40,481 nt of DNA, taken from Terriglobia bacterium. Its GTDB lineage: Bacteria > Acidobacteriota > Terriglobia > Bryobacterales > Bryobacteraceae. Below the pieces are notes generated by a model. The model saw only the letters and a program-made list of their open reading frames with translations, was not told the DNA's origin and did not search any database. Position numbers and translations under genes: made by a program. Positions 24,645 through 33,273 of the stretch are shown here, piece after piece. Where the stretch lies: contig JANXYJ010000121.1 of NCBI GenBank assembly GCA_025350105.1, positions 1-40,481 on the forward strand, given 5' to 3'. Numbering within the stretch: position 1 is the first letter of the stretch; each line of letters begins with the position of its first letter.

Positions 24645-25496
24645 CTAGTGTTTGGTTGCTGCTGACGCGGGCCCTTCGCCGGCCCCTGCCTTGGGATCGG
24701 CGGTTTTCGAATCTACGCCCTTGGCGTCTTCGACTTTAGAGTCAGCCTCCACCGAAAACAATCGATGGCCGCTAAATTCATGTGTATTGCGCCAGTGTTG
24801 GTGCTCCGTCTTCACTTCAATTTTAGCAGTGGTTGGCAGCCAGAACGGATCGCGCTGCCCTTTGAACGGAATCGCTGCGTATTGTACTTCGCTCGAGAGT
24901 TGTTGCAAGCCGATTTCCGTGGGCGGTTCCTTCCAATGGGCCTCCATGCGCGTGACGATTGCCAACTGCGCGTCCACCCATGCAGTGCCCTCCCATAGAA
25001 TCGGATAGTCACGATTCTTGATGGCCAGCACGGCGGGCGAGGCCGCACCGTTGCGCGCCACAAAACCAATGCGCTGCAATTTCCGTCCACCGGCTTCTTC
25101 GGCGCCCTGCATGGTGAACGCGTAGCTCGCTTGGAATTGCGGATGAAACACCATCAACAATGTGGCAAAGCCCTGTGTGGTGAGCAGCGTTCCCTGCGGG
25201 GCTTTCTTCGCAGTTTGGCCCAGCTGCAGCCGCGATTCGTCCACCAGCATCCCGCCGTTATCCCAGCGCAAGGTGATCAGGTAATCGTACTTCACGCGAT
25301 TGTTCAGAATTACTTTGCCCTTGGGATTCAGCTTTTCCTGCAATACGTTTTCGGTGCTGGCGACGGACGACAATTGATCCCAAAATCGTTTTACGCGCTC
25401 GCCCGTGCGTTCCAGCAACTGTGCGTCCGCCGAAACCGGTTCGCCGGCTCGTAAGGCGGAAGCGAAAAGTAGGAATGCGGTTGTAAAGCGGCCCAT
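24645..25496 (-). CDS. Secreted LolA-like protein of unknown function
   Basis: A 283-residue exported protein, signal peptide FTTAFLLFASALRA. The mature part has alternating beta strands, such as VKYDYLITLRWDNGGMLVDE, FHPQFQASYAFTM and AIVTRMEAHWKE, in the style of the LolA/outer-membrane lipoprotein-sorting fold, followed by a low-complexity acidic/Lys tail (DSKVEDAKGVDSKTADPK). It starts directly after the barrel protein's stop (stop 25497-25499, ATG 25496-25494), so the two are tightly coupled. It could be a chaperone or an outer-membrane-side accessory of the cytochrome system. No function is known. Confidence 0.72.
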   Translation of the reverse strand: MGRFTTAFLLFASALRAGEPVSADAQLLERTGERVKRFWDQLSSVASTENVLQEKLNPKGKVILNNRVKYDYLITLRWDNGGMLVDESRLQLGQTAKKAPQGTLLTTQGFATLLMVFHPQFQASYAFTMQGAEEAGGRKLQRIGFVARNGAASPAVLAIKNRDYPILWEGTAWVDAQLAIVTRMEAHWKEPPTEIGLQQLSSEVQYAAIPFKGQRDPFWLPTTAKIEVKTEHQHWRNTHEFSGHRLFSVEADSKVEDAKGVDSKTADPKAGAGEGPASAATKH

Positions 25497-27200
25497 CTAG
25501 TATCTATACCCCAGTGACAAAAACGTCTGATCGTAGTTCTGCGAGCCGCGAAACAAATTCACGCCTCCGCCCACAACATAATGCCGGCTGAAGAACCAAT
25601 CGATGTTGGAGTTCACAAAATACCCGCGTGTGGCGGAAGCGAGCGAAGAAGTAAAATCCTGGCGGCCGGCCAGCACATCAAAACGCAGATTCTGTCTCAG
25701 TTCCTTGCCCAGCGAAAGCGATTCGTACGTCCCGCTGCCGAAGGAGCCGTTGAAGACCGACCGCCGCACATCCAAACGCACGCCGATGTGCCTCACGTCG
25801 CGAAATGAAATGCCATACATCTGATTCAATGACCCGCGTGAATCGCCGTTACGTTTGCTCTGCCCGACGTTTCCGTAAACCGACATCCGGCGTGGCAATT
25901 CGATGCGCGCCCCCGTGCTGAAACCGGAGAACAAGTATTTGTCCAGCAGGCCCGTGCCCACCAACACAAGATCGAAAGTAGGAATGGTGCGGAAGTAGTT
26001 GTAGTTGGCGTCGAGGATGAGCCAAGGTGCCGGCTCCACGCGCAACGTCGAAAAGCTGCGGCTCATCACCGGACCACTTTCGGCATTGCCCAACCTCCCG
26101 GCCACCAGATCGTCCGCCTCATTATTCTGGAATATACTGACGTAACGCTTCCAGGAAAAGGTGGTCTCGCTGTAGGCGTATTGGCGTTCGGCTTTAAAGC
26201 TCAACCGCGTGATGGCCAGGCCCACGGTGGTTGCCAGACGAACGTTTTCAAAGCTCCCAACCTGGGCATTCGCGAAAGTGCTGGCGATCTGCCGATTGGC
26301 CGTGTAGTTCCATGTCGTCGGATCCGGCGTCGATCCCGCAAAGGCTCCCACTAGAAAATTGCGATTTAGGTGCCGCCCATAATAGCCGCCGTCGATCGAG
26401 CCCTGGCTCACCACCCAGGGAACATACAGCCGCCCGAAGCCCATCGTATTCGGCGAGTTCGGATTGTTGTAAAACAGACCGATCTGATACGTCCGATTCA
26501 GTAGATCGGTAATGGTGACCAGTTGCGCGCCTGTCGTGGATGAATTGGTCGAATTAAATCGCCCACGCCAGTAGCCGGTCAGGTTCCAAAAGCTGCCACC
26601 CAGGCGTGTCGCGTCAATGCGCAAGGCGATTCCATTCTGCGTGCTGGCCACTCCCGTATCGTGATCGCGAATGGTGCTGTATTCATAACTCAAACGCCCG
26701 CGAATTTGATTGATGGCTGGCGACGGCGCCTTCGGCACATAATCACGCAACTCCTGATCCAGTGGATCGCCTGCCGAAAACGAAACCACCTGCGCATAGC
26801 GCCGCGCGGTCTTCGATTGCGCCATCACTTGCAGCGCCTCCAGATCCTCCCGCGAAATTTGCGCCAGGTCGCCCACTTGGGGAAGGGAATCGGGCGCGGA
26901 AGTCTCAATCATGCACGCCGCCGAATGCGCGGACACCGCCGTAATCACCACCTGCCCGATGCTCTGCGCGGTCAGGATCGCCTCACCGGGCTTCACGCGT
27001 TTAATCTGCAGATGAAAGCCTTCCTGCAATCCTTCTTCGCGTCCGCCGTTGATGTACAGTGCGTCATTGGCCACGTAGCGCACTTCAAATGTGGCGCGGA
27101 CTTCCGAGACTTGCGATTGTGGGCGCTGCTGCGAGAGCAAATCCTGCGCGCAACCCACAACGGCGGCCATTACCGTAACCATCAGCCAGCGCAAGCTCAA
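25497..27200 (-). CDS. Outer-membrane beta-barrel protein with periplasmic FlgT-C-like domain, candidate cytochrome conduit
   Basis: A 567-residue exported protein (N-terminus WLMVTVMAAVVGCAQ). Residues of about 30-120 form a strand-rich domain (RYVANDALYINGGREEGLQE, GFHLQIKRVKPG) like the SH3-like C-domain of FlgT. From about residue 165 it alternates short polar turns with aromatic strands (RLSYEYSTI, GSFWNLTGYWRGRFN, YQIGLFYNN) and ends in FLSLGYRY with terminal aromatic residues, as barrels do. Directly after the 46-heme gene (4-bp overlap) this suggests the porin partner of a porin-cytochrome complex such as MtrB, but I see no family match to it. Start: TTG 27200 lies only three bases after the GGAGGGG run; TTG 27194 fits a normal spacing better. 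Confidence 0.75.
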   Translation of the reverse strand: MSLRWLMVTVMAAVVGCAQDLLSQQRPQSQVSEVRATFEVRYVANDALYINGGREEGLQEGFHLQIKRVKPGEAILTAQSIGQVVITAVSAHSAACMIETSAPDSLPQVGDLAQISREDLEALQVMAQSKTARRYAQVVSFSAGDPLDQELRDYVPKAPSPAINQIRGRLSYEYSTIRDHDTGVASTQNGIALRIDATRLGGSFWNLTGYWRGRFNSTNSSTTGAQLVTITDLLNRTYQIGLFYNNPNSPNTMGFGRLYVPWVVSQGSIDGGYYGRHLNRNFLVGAFAGSTPDPTTWNYTANRQIASTFANAQVGSFENVRLATTVGLAITRLSFKAERQYAYSETTFSWKRYVSIFQNNEADDLVAGRLGNAESGPVMSRSFSTLRVEPAPWLILDANYNYFRTIPTFDLVLVGTGLLDKYLFSGFSTGARIELPRRMSVYGNVGQSKRNGDSRGSLNQMYGISFRDVRHIGVRLDVRRSVFNGSFGSGTYESLSLGKELRQNLRFDVLAGRQDFTSSLASATRGYFVNSNIDWFFSRHYVVGGGVNLFRGSQNYDQTFLSLGYRY

Positions 27201-30200
27201 CCCCCTCCTGCCGCGCTGCGATGGCAGCTATAACAATTGATGTCCGGATTGGCGTAATTGTAGTTTCTAACGCCGGTGTGGTGCGGATTTGTCGCCGCCG
27301 CCGAATGGCAGGTTTTGCAATTGGGCTGCGAATAATCGGCTCCATTCAAGTGACACGTAGTGCATACGCCGGCCGCGCGGCCGTGCGTCACCGGGAAAGT
27401 CCCGCCTTGCGTTGCCGGCAACGAAGTGTGCACAAACGTTCCTCCGCTCCAGACATTTGTGGTGTGACAAGTGGCGCAGTTGTGGGGGAAGAACTGCGTA
27501 TTTACGGCACTTGCGTGCGCCGGATTGGTGGTGCTGGCGTATTCGGTGGAGTGGCAGGCATAACAATCGGTCGGCGTACCGGGAAACTTTCCACCCACGT
27601 GGCAACTCAGGCAGGCGATGGTCAAATGCTTTCCGCTAAGCGTAAAGCCCACGTTGTTGTGATTGAACGTGGAACTGGTCCAGTTCGTCGTGGAGTGGCA
27701 CAGTGAACAATCCTTGGGATACCCCAGCGCCAAGTGCGCGGGAGTGGTGGTTCCGTTATACGCGGCAAGGTGGCACGAATCGCAGCTGGTGGGCAAAGTC
27801 GCGTATTGATTATTGACGTGACAGGTGGTACACGTCACCGTGGTGTGTTTTCCGGTCAACGGAAATTTGGTCTTGCTGTGATCGAACGTCGCGCTGGTCC
27901 AATCGGCCGTCGAATGGCACAATGAACAATCTTTCGGGAACCCAGCCGCAACATGGTTAGGATTCGTGGTCGCGTTGTAGGTGGCCAGATGGCACGAGTC
28001 GCAATTCACCGGCAGCGTCGCGTATTGATTGTTTACGTGGCAGGTCGCGCAGGCCACTGTAGTATGTTTGCCGGTTAGCGGGAATTTGGTCTTGCTGTGA
28101 TCAAATGTCGCGCCAGTCCAATCGGTCGTCGAATGGCACAACGCGCAATCCTGCGGGAATCCCGCGGTCACGTGATTGGGATTGCTGGTGCCCTGGTAAT
28201 CCTTTATATGGCAGGAATAACATGCGGTGCTTTGCGCCGAATACGGATTCACCGTGTGACAAGCCGCGCACGTGGTGCTGGTGTGTTTGCCGGTCAGCGG
28301 AAACTTGGTGGTGCTGTGATTGAAACTAGCGCTCAACCAGTCCGTTGTCGTGTGGCATAGAGCGCAATTCAGGGCGAATCCCGCGGCTGCGTGGGCAGGA
28401 TTGGTGGTTGCCTGGGATTCCTTTAAGTGGCACGAATCGCAATTGGTGGGCAATGTCGCATATTGATTATTCACGTGACAGGTCGCGCACGCTACCGCCG
28501 TGTGCTTCCCGGTCAACGGGAACTTCGTCGTGTTGTGATTGAAAGTCGCGCTCAACCAATCCGTTGTCGAATGGCACAGCGCACAATCCTTCGGGAAGGC
28601 CGCCGAAACGTGATTCGGATTCGTCGTGGCCTGGTATTCCTTCAAATGGCACGAATCGCAGTTGGTCGGGAGCGTCGCGAACTGATTATTCACATGACAA
28701 CTCGCGCATGCCACCGTCGTGTGCTTGCCGGTCAACGGGAATTTCGTCGCGCTGTGATTGAACGTCGCGCCCAGCCAATCTGTCGTCGAATGGCATAGCG
28801 CGCAATTCAGCGCAAATCCGGCAGCGGCGTGGCCAGGATTGGTGGTCGCTTGGTATTCCTTTAGGTGGCACGAATCGCAATTGGTGGGCAGCGTTGCGTA
28901 TTGATTATTCACATGACAGGTCGCGCATGCCACCGTCGTGTGCTTGCCGGTCAAGGGGAATTTGGTGGCGTTGTGATTGAAAGTCGCACCGGTCCAGTCT
29001 ACCGTGCTGTGGCACAGCGAACAGTTCAGCGGAAACGCCGAAGCCAAGTGATTTGGGTTGGTGGTCCCCTGATACTCCTTTAAGTGGCACGAATCGCAAT
29101 TGGTCGGCAGGGTTGCGTATTGATTGTTCACGTGACAAGTCGCGCATGCCACCGTCGTGTGCTTGCCGGTCAAGGGGAATTTGGTGGCGTTGTGATTGAA
29201 CGTCGCACCGGTCCAGTCCACCGTGCTGTGGCACAGTGAACAGTTCAGCGGAAACGCCGAAGCCACGTGATTTGGGTTGGTGGTCCCCTGATACTCCTTC
29301 AAATGGCACGAATCGCAATTAGTGGGCAAGGTGGCGAATTGATTGTTCACGTGACAGGTGGCGCACGCGACGCCCGTATGCTTGCCAGTTAACGGAAACT
29401 TGGTGGTGTTGTGATTGAACGTCGCGCTCAGCCAATCCGTCGTCGCATGGCACAACCCGCAATCCAGAGGAAACCCGGCGGCGGCGTGGTTCGGGCTGGT
29501 TGCGCCCTGGTAGTCCTTTAAATGACAGGAATCGCAATTGGCGGGCAAGGTGGCAAACTGATTGTTCACATGGCACGTCGCGCAAGCCACCGCCGTGTGT
29601 TTCCCGGTGAGCGGAAATTTCGTCGTGTTGTGATTAAACGTCGCGCCGGTCCAATTGGTGGTAGAGTGGCACAATTGGCAATCCTGTGAAAACCCCGCCG
29701 CCGCATGCGCCGGATCGCTGGTGCCCTGGTAGTCTTTCAAATGGCACGAATTGCAGGCCGTGCTCAGCGCCGTGAAATTATTGTTGACGTGGCACAGCAC
29801 GCAATCTGTGGTGGCGTGTTTTCCTGTCAGCGGAAATTTAGTCAGATTGTGATTAAACGTTGCGTTCAACCAGTTCAGCGAATTGGTGTGACAAGCCGTG
29901 CAATCGTGGCTGAAGCCGGCGGCCACGTGATTGGGATTGGTGGCCGCGTTGTAATCTTTCGCATGGCAACTATAGCAATCGGTGGGGACTCCCTGGAACT
30001 TGCCGCCGGTGTGGCACAACTCGCAAGCCAGATTTGTATGCGCCCCCACCAGTGCAAAGCCGGTGAAGCGGGCATGGTCAAAGCGCGTCACTAGCCAGCC
30101 GTTCAGGTTGTGGCAGGTGTCGCATTGTGTCGGGAACCGGGCCGCTTGATGATTCACAATTTTGGCGGCCGTGTAATCCTTTAAATGGCAGCTGGCGCAT

Positions 30201-30679
30201 TGTGTGCTCAGCCCGACGTAGTTACCCACCGCCGCGCCTTTGTGACAGGAATCGCATTCCACAGTAGCGTGCGCGCCTAGCAACGGAAAACGGTTCATAT
30301 GTTCCTGAATAGGTTTGGTGGCCCGCTGCCAACCCTGTACCGTGTGGCAATTTTCGCATTGCGCACCGAACTGCCGGCGATGAAAATCGGCATGACAATC
30401 CGCGCATTGGGTTCCCGCCGCGGTAAACACTCGCGAGACGTGGCAAGAATTACAGGCAACATTTACGTGCAAACCACGTAAAGGGTAATGGGTCTGGCTA
30501 TTGTGATTAAATTCCGGGACCGCGCGAATCGGCGAAAAGCTGGTAGTAGTGTGGCAGTTCTGGCAGGCGATACTCAGACGTCCGTGGGGATTCTGAACAC
30601 TGCCCTGCCCAACGGCCAGGGACGTGAATCCCACCGTGAATGCTATCGCCGCCAGCAGTCTAATGAACAACTTACACAC
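27197..30679 (-). CDS. Giant 46-heme c-type cytochrome with ten tandem three-heme units
   Basis: An exported protein of 1160 residues with 46 CxxCH motifs by my manual count. The start GTG 30679 (GGGGA just before) gives a signal peptide (CKLFIRLLAAIAFTVGFTSL); a GTG at 30751 would add 24 residues. Fourteen related units follow, each opening with a motif like FPLTGKH: three diverged units, ten regular 73-residue units, and one more diverged unit, then three final motifs. One regular unit reads FPLTGKH, CxxCHVNNQ, CDSCHLKEYQ, NPNH, CxLCHST.DW, ATFNH. It would line up many closely spaced bis-His hemes as a wire or capacitor. It overlaps the barrel gene by 4 bp and lies downstream of the 23-heme gene. 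Electron transfer out of the cell is inferred. Confidence 0.93.
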   Translation of the reverse strand: MCKLFIRLLAAIAFTVGFTSLAVGQGSVQNPHGRLSIACQNCHTTTSFSPIRAVPEFNHNSQTHYPLRGLHVNVACNSCHVSRVFTAAGTQCADCHADFHRRQFGAQCENCHTVQGWQRATKPIQEHMNRFPLLGAHATVECDSCHKGAAVGNYVGLSTQCASCHLKDYTAAKIVNHQAARFPTQCDTCHNLNGWLVTRFDHARFTGFALVGAHTNLACELCHTGGKFQGVPTDCYSCHAKDYNAATNPNHVAAGFSHDCTACHTNSLNWLNATFNHNLTKFPLTGKHATTDCVLCHVNNNFTALSTACNSCHLKDYQGTSDPAHAAAGFSQDCQLCHSTTNWTGATFNHNTTKFPLTGKHTAVACATCHVNNQFATLPANCDSCHLKDYQGATSPNHAAAGFPLDCGLCHATTDWLSATFNHNTTKFPLTGKHTGVACATCHVNNQFATLPTNCDSCHLKEYQGTTNPNHVASAFPLNCSLCHSTVDWTGATFNHNATKFPLTGKHTTVACATCHVNNQYATLPTNCDSCHLKEYQGTTNPNHLASAFPLNCSLCHSTVDWTGATFNHNATKFPLTGKHTTVACATCHVNNQYATLPTNCDSCHLKEYQATTNPGHAAAGFALNCALCHSTTDWLGATFNHSATKFPLTGKHTTVACASCHVNNQFATLPTNCDSCHLKEYQATTNPNHVSAAFPKDCALCHSTTDWLSATFNHNTTKFPLTGKHTAVACATCHVNNQYATLPTNCDSCHLKESQATTNPAHAAAGFALNCALCHTTTDWLSASFNHSTTKFPLTGKHTSTTCAACHTVNPYSAQSTACYSCHIKDYQGTSNPNHVTAGFPQDCALCHSTTDWTGATFDHSKTKFPLTGKHTTVACATCHVNNQYATLPVNCDSCHLATYNATTNPNHVAAGFPKDCSLCHSTADWTSATFDHSKTKFPLTGKHTTVTCTTCHVNNQYATLPTSCDSCHLAAYNGTTTPAHLALGYPKDCSLCHSTTNWTSSTFNHNNVGFTLSGKHLTIACLSCHVGGKFPGTPTDCYACHSTEYASTTNPAHASAVNTQFFPHNCATCHTTNVWSGGTFVHTSLPATQGGTFPVTHGRAAGVCTTCHLNGADYSQPNCKTCHSAAATNPHHTGVRNYNYANPDINCYSCHRSAAGGG
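27647..29836 (-). repeat. Ten tandem 219-bp units encoding three hemes each
   Basis: From the Phe codon of the first FPLTGKH at 29836 to the equivalent point of the eleventh, diverged unit at 27646 there are 2190 bp, exactly ten units of 219 bp, without any net length change. Neighbouring copies around 28940-29375 are almost identical at the DNA level, for example GTGTGCTTGCCGGTCAAGGG at both, showing recent duplication; others differ at many silent sites. The array is coding, so no spacers and no CRISPR. Confidence 0.9.
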
Positions 30680-30771
30680 GTTCCCCGACCTTCTCCGATC
30701 CACAATTACCCGACTGCTCCCCAGCCTCTCACCGACCACGCCAGTGGTCACTCTGCTTTATACGTAGATAC

Positions 30772-30815
30772 GGCCGAGCCACCCGGTCAGCGGTAGATCA
30801 CGCTGACGCTCGGCC
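30772..30815. promoter_or_regulatory. Hairpin between the two multiheme cytochrome genes
   Basis: GGCCGAGC (30772-30779) pairs with GCTCGGCC (30808-30815), and inside it TCAGCG (787-792 of this kilobase) pairs with CGCTGA (801-806) around an 8-base loop; a 7-base bulge lies on one side. It stands 93 bp upstream of the 46-heme start and 124 bp after the 23-heme stop. No U-run follows, so it is more likely an mRNA-stabilising or processing hairpin, or a regulator site, than a simple terminator. Confidence 0.5.
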
Positions 30816-30938
30816 TTGGGATACAGTACACTACGCACTCTTGGAAGAGCACTTTTGCTACCACAAATACTAGTACCAGACATCCTGCTGTTCAGCATGA
30901 TAGGGTCGGCCTGCACAAATTGAAATCCGTACTGTGCC

Positions 30939-33047
30939 TTAATCCTTTTTAGTACCAGGCTTAGCACCAGGCTGCTTCGTCTCAGACTGTGATTTCAGGC
31001 TGGGCACGGCAGTGGAGTGGCACGCCGCACAGTCGGTCGGCGTCCCGCTGTAAACCCGCGTGACTCGTCCGTTAATCTCTTTGTTTTCGGTGTGACACTG
31101 CGCGCAGCGCACCTGCGTATGCGCACCCTCCAGCGGATAACTGGTCTTACTATGATCGAATTCAGCCGAGCCCCATTTTGAAATCGAATGGCAACTGGAA
31201 CAATCTTTTTCCTTGCCCGGCGTCATGAACTGGCCGCCGTGAATATCATCGTGGCACTCGTAGCATTGGGTTGGCGTCACCGCGAAGTCGACGGTGGGTT
31301 TGGGCGCATTTCGCGCATTTACCGCCGCCGTCACTGGCCGATGGCAGCCGATACAGGTTGCCGATTGATGCGCGCCCTCCAACTTGAACTTGGTCTGATT
31401 GTGATCGAAGCTGCGCAGTTCCCGCCACTCCCGCGTGTTGTGACAGGTCTCGCAGGTCACCGCCGCATTGCCCGCCATCGCACCTGTCCTCATCCGATGG
31501 GGATCCACGTGACAACCCGTGCAACTTTGATCCGCGAAATGATACTTACGCGCGGGTGTGTCGGGAAGGACCTCGGCCATCGATAAAGGCTTGTGGCAAT
31601 CTGCGCACGGCACCGCCAGGTGCGCGCTGGCCAGGGGAAATTTGGTTTTCCCGTGACTGGTCAGGTTGAAAGTAGACGGACGAAAGACGTCCTGGGTGTG
31701 GCACACTTCGCATTTATTGGCGTAGGGTTCAGCCTTGAATTCGCCGCCGTGCGGATCCACGTGGCAATCCAGGCAAACCTGCTGCTTTAAGGCGAACACC
31801 GCATCTTTGCTCAATGCCGCTTTTCCGTCCGCACTTGCCTTAACGGCAACCGCTCCGGGAATTTTCCCCGCAATCGTATTTGTGTTGGTGATTTGCCCGT
31901 CGGTACTGTGACAACGCGCGCACTCAAGTTTCGCGTGCTTGCCTTCCAGTTTGAATTTGCCCGTTTGATGCGTTTCGCGCGTGAACCCAGATGGCTTCCA
32001 TTTCACGTCGTTATGACAAGCCGCGCAGTCCGCTGCGTTTTCTCCCTTCTTTCCCACGCGCGACGCAAACTGCCCGCGGTGAATGTCCTGGTGGCAATCT
32101 TTGCATTGTTCGTGAGCGATGGGCTTGGCGAAGTCGTTGTTTTTGTGGCACTGCGCGCACGTCAGCTCGCCATGCTTGCCGTGCAAGGCAAACTTGGTGC
32201 GGCTGTGATCGAAACTGGAAACGCTCGGAACCGATTTCCATCCCGCCGTGGTGTGACAGCTTTGGCACGTTCCCGCCTTGGCATTTACAAACGCGCCGCG
32301 ATGCGGATCGGCGTGACAATCCTGGCATTGCCCGAACGCCAGCCCTTTGTACTTCGCCGTTACCTCACCCGGCTTGGGGCCATGGCATTTTTCGCAAGTT
32401 GTATTGATGTGCAGGCCGGTGAGCGGAAATTGCGTCCGGTTATGGTCGAAACCATTCGCCGGCTTCCAGGCGTCCTGTGAGTGGCAGCGCAAACACTCCG
32501 CGCCAAACTGCCCATTGTGTTCGTCCTTATGACACGACGTGCATTCCTTCTTCAAGCCCAGAAACGTATGGTTCAGGTCTTTAACTTTGATCTCCGCTTT
32601 GGCCGTGGCAGGAATCTTCGCCGCCGCGTGACACCCGTCGCACTTCAACTGCTTGTGCTTCCCTTCCAGCGCAAAGCCGGTCAGGGCTTTGTGATCGAAG
32701 CGGTCCCGGTCAAGCTTGGTGATGGCAAACTGCCGTCCGTTGTGTTCCAAATGGCAGCGCGCGCAATCGGTTTCGGCGGCGGAAACATTGTAGGCCCGCG
32801 CGTGATAGCCGATATAGCCTTCCACCCGCCGGCGGATTTCCGCATGGCAATCCAGGCACTTAAAGCCGCGATTCCCCAAACCGAAGTTGTGGCATGTGGC
32901 GCATTTGGTGGACCCTTCCAGATCTGCGTGCGCACGCGCCAGTGGTCCGGGAGAAATTTGCGCGTAGGCCGAACCCGCAGCCGCAACCCAAATCAAATAT
33001 GCCCAGACCAAAAATCGCAGCGATCCTTGTAGCCACACGACACTCAT
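30939..33047 (-). CDS. 23-heme c-type cytochrome
   Basis: A 702-residue exported protein with signal peptide (FLVWAYLIWVAAAGSAYA) and 23 CxxCH motifs by my count. It is built of related modules, each with a motif such as FALEGKH, FPLTGLH, FKLEGKH or YPLEGAH followed by CxxCH and then CxxCHxDPHxGxF. These are the same modules as in the 46-heme protein but more diverged and richer in Lys and charged residues. The C-terminus is a Lys-rich tail containing a 12-bp duplication (QPGAKPGTK). It would act as a periplasmic collector or bridge. It is first in the group, 226 bp after secG on the same strand. Confidence 0.92.
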   Translation of the reverse strand: MSVVWLQGSLRFLVWAYLIWVAAAGSAYAQISPGPLARAHADLEGSTKCATCHNFGLGNRGFKCLDCHAEIRRRVEGYIGYHARAYNVSAAETDCARCHLEHNGRQFAITKLDRDRFDHKALTGFALEGKHKQLKCDGCHAAAKIPATAKAEIKVKDLNHTFLGLKKECTSCHKDEHNGQFGAECLRCHSQDAWKPANGFDHNRTQFPLTGLHINTTCEKCHGPKPGEVTAKYKGLAFGQCQDCHADPHRGAFVNAKAGTCQSCHTTAGWKSVPSVSSFDHSRTKFALHGKHGELTCAQCHKNNDFAKPIAHEQCKDCHQDIHRGQFASRVGKKGENAADCAACHNDVKWKPSGFTRETHQTGKFKLEGKHAKLECARCHSTDGQITNTNTIAGKIPGAVAVKASADGKAALSKDAVFALKQQVCLDCHVDPHGGEFKAEPYANKCEVCHTQDVFRPSTFNLTSHGKTKFPLASAHLAVPCADCHKPLSMAEVLPDTPARKYHFADQSCTGCHVDPHRMRTGAMAGNAAVTCETCHNTREWRELRSFDHNQTKFKLEGAHQSATCIGCHRPVTAAVNARNAPKPTVDFAVTPTQCYECHDDIHGGQFMTPGKEKDCSSCHSISKWGSAEFDHSKTSYPLEGAHTQVRCAQCHTENKEINGRVTRVYSGTPTDCAACHSTAVPSLKSQSETKQPGAKPGTKKD

Positions 33048-33112
33048 CCCAATTGTAGGAGTCCCAACTTTAAGATAGAGCGGCAGGAAAAACGTTACAG
33101 ATAGGGAGTCCC

Positions 33113-33155
33113 AGCTGTCCTGGCAGAAGCTGTCCTGGCAGAAGCTGTCCTGGCA
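33113..33155. repeat. 15-bp tandem repeat, nearly three copies
   Basis: AGCTGTCCTGGCAGA occurs twice completely and once lacking two bases, in the 226-bp interval between secG and the 23-heme gene. It lies about 65-110 bp upstream of the cytochrome start, where copy-number change could affect promoter spacing. Confidence 0.85.
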
Positions 33156-33214
33156 TGATACGCGGTGTATTATGCTGACCGTATTGTTGGCGGGCGGAAC
33201 GGCATTTGGCTGCC

Positions 33215-33245
33215 GCCGGTCGTACCAACTGCCGGTCGTACCAAC
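33215..33245. repeat. 16-bp tandem duplication
   Basis: GCCGGTCGTACCAACT occurs once in full and directly again lacking its last base. It is in the same secG-cytochrome interval as the 15-bp repeat. Confidence 0.8.
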
Positions 33246-33273
33246 GGAAAGAAAGGAAGAAAGTGTAAAAGCT

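Noticed and set aside
27647-29836. Regular repeats that could be taken for a CRISPR or satellite array
   Set aside because: The units are 219 bp, fully coding in one frame and contain no unique spacers.
27221-32480. Many open plus-strand frames opposite the two multiheme cytochromes, some above 120 codons
   Set aside because: They recur with the 219-bp period and are reading-frame shadows of the heme repeats; none has a signal, domain or ribosome site, whereas the minus strand gives perfect CxxCH series.
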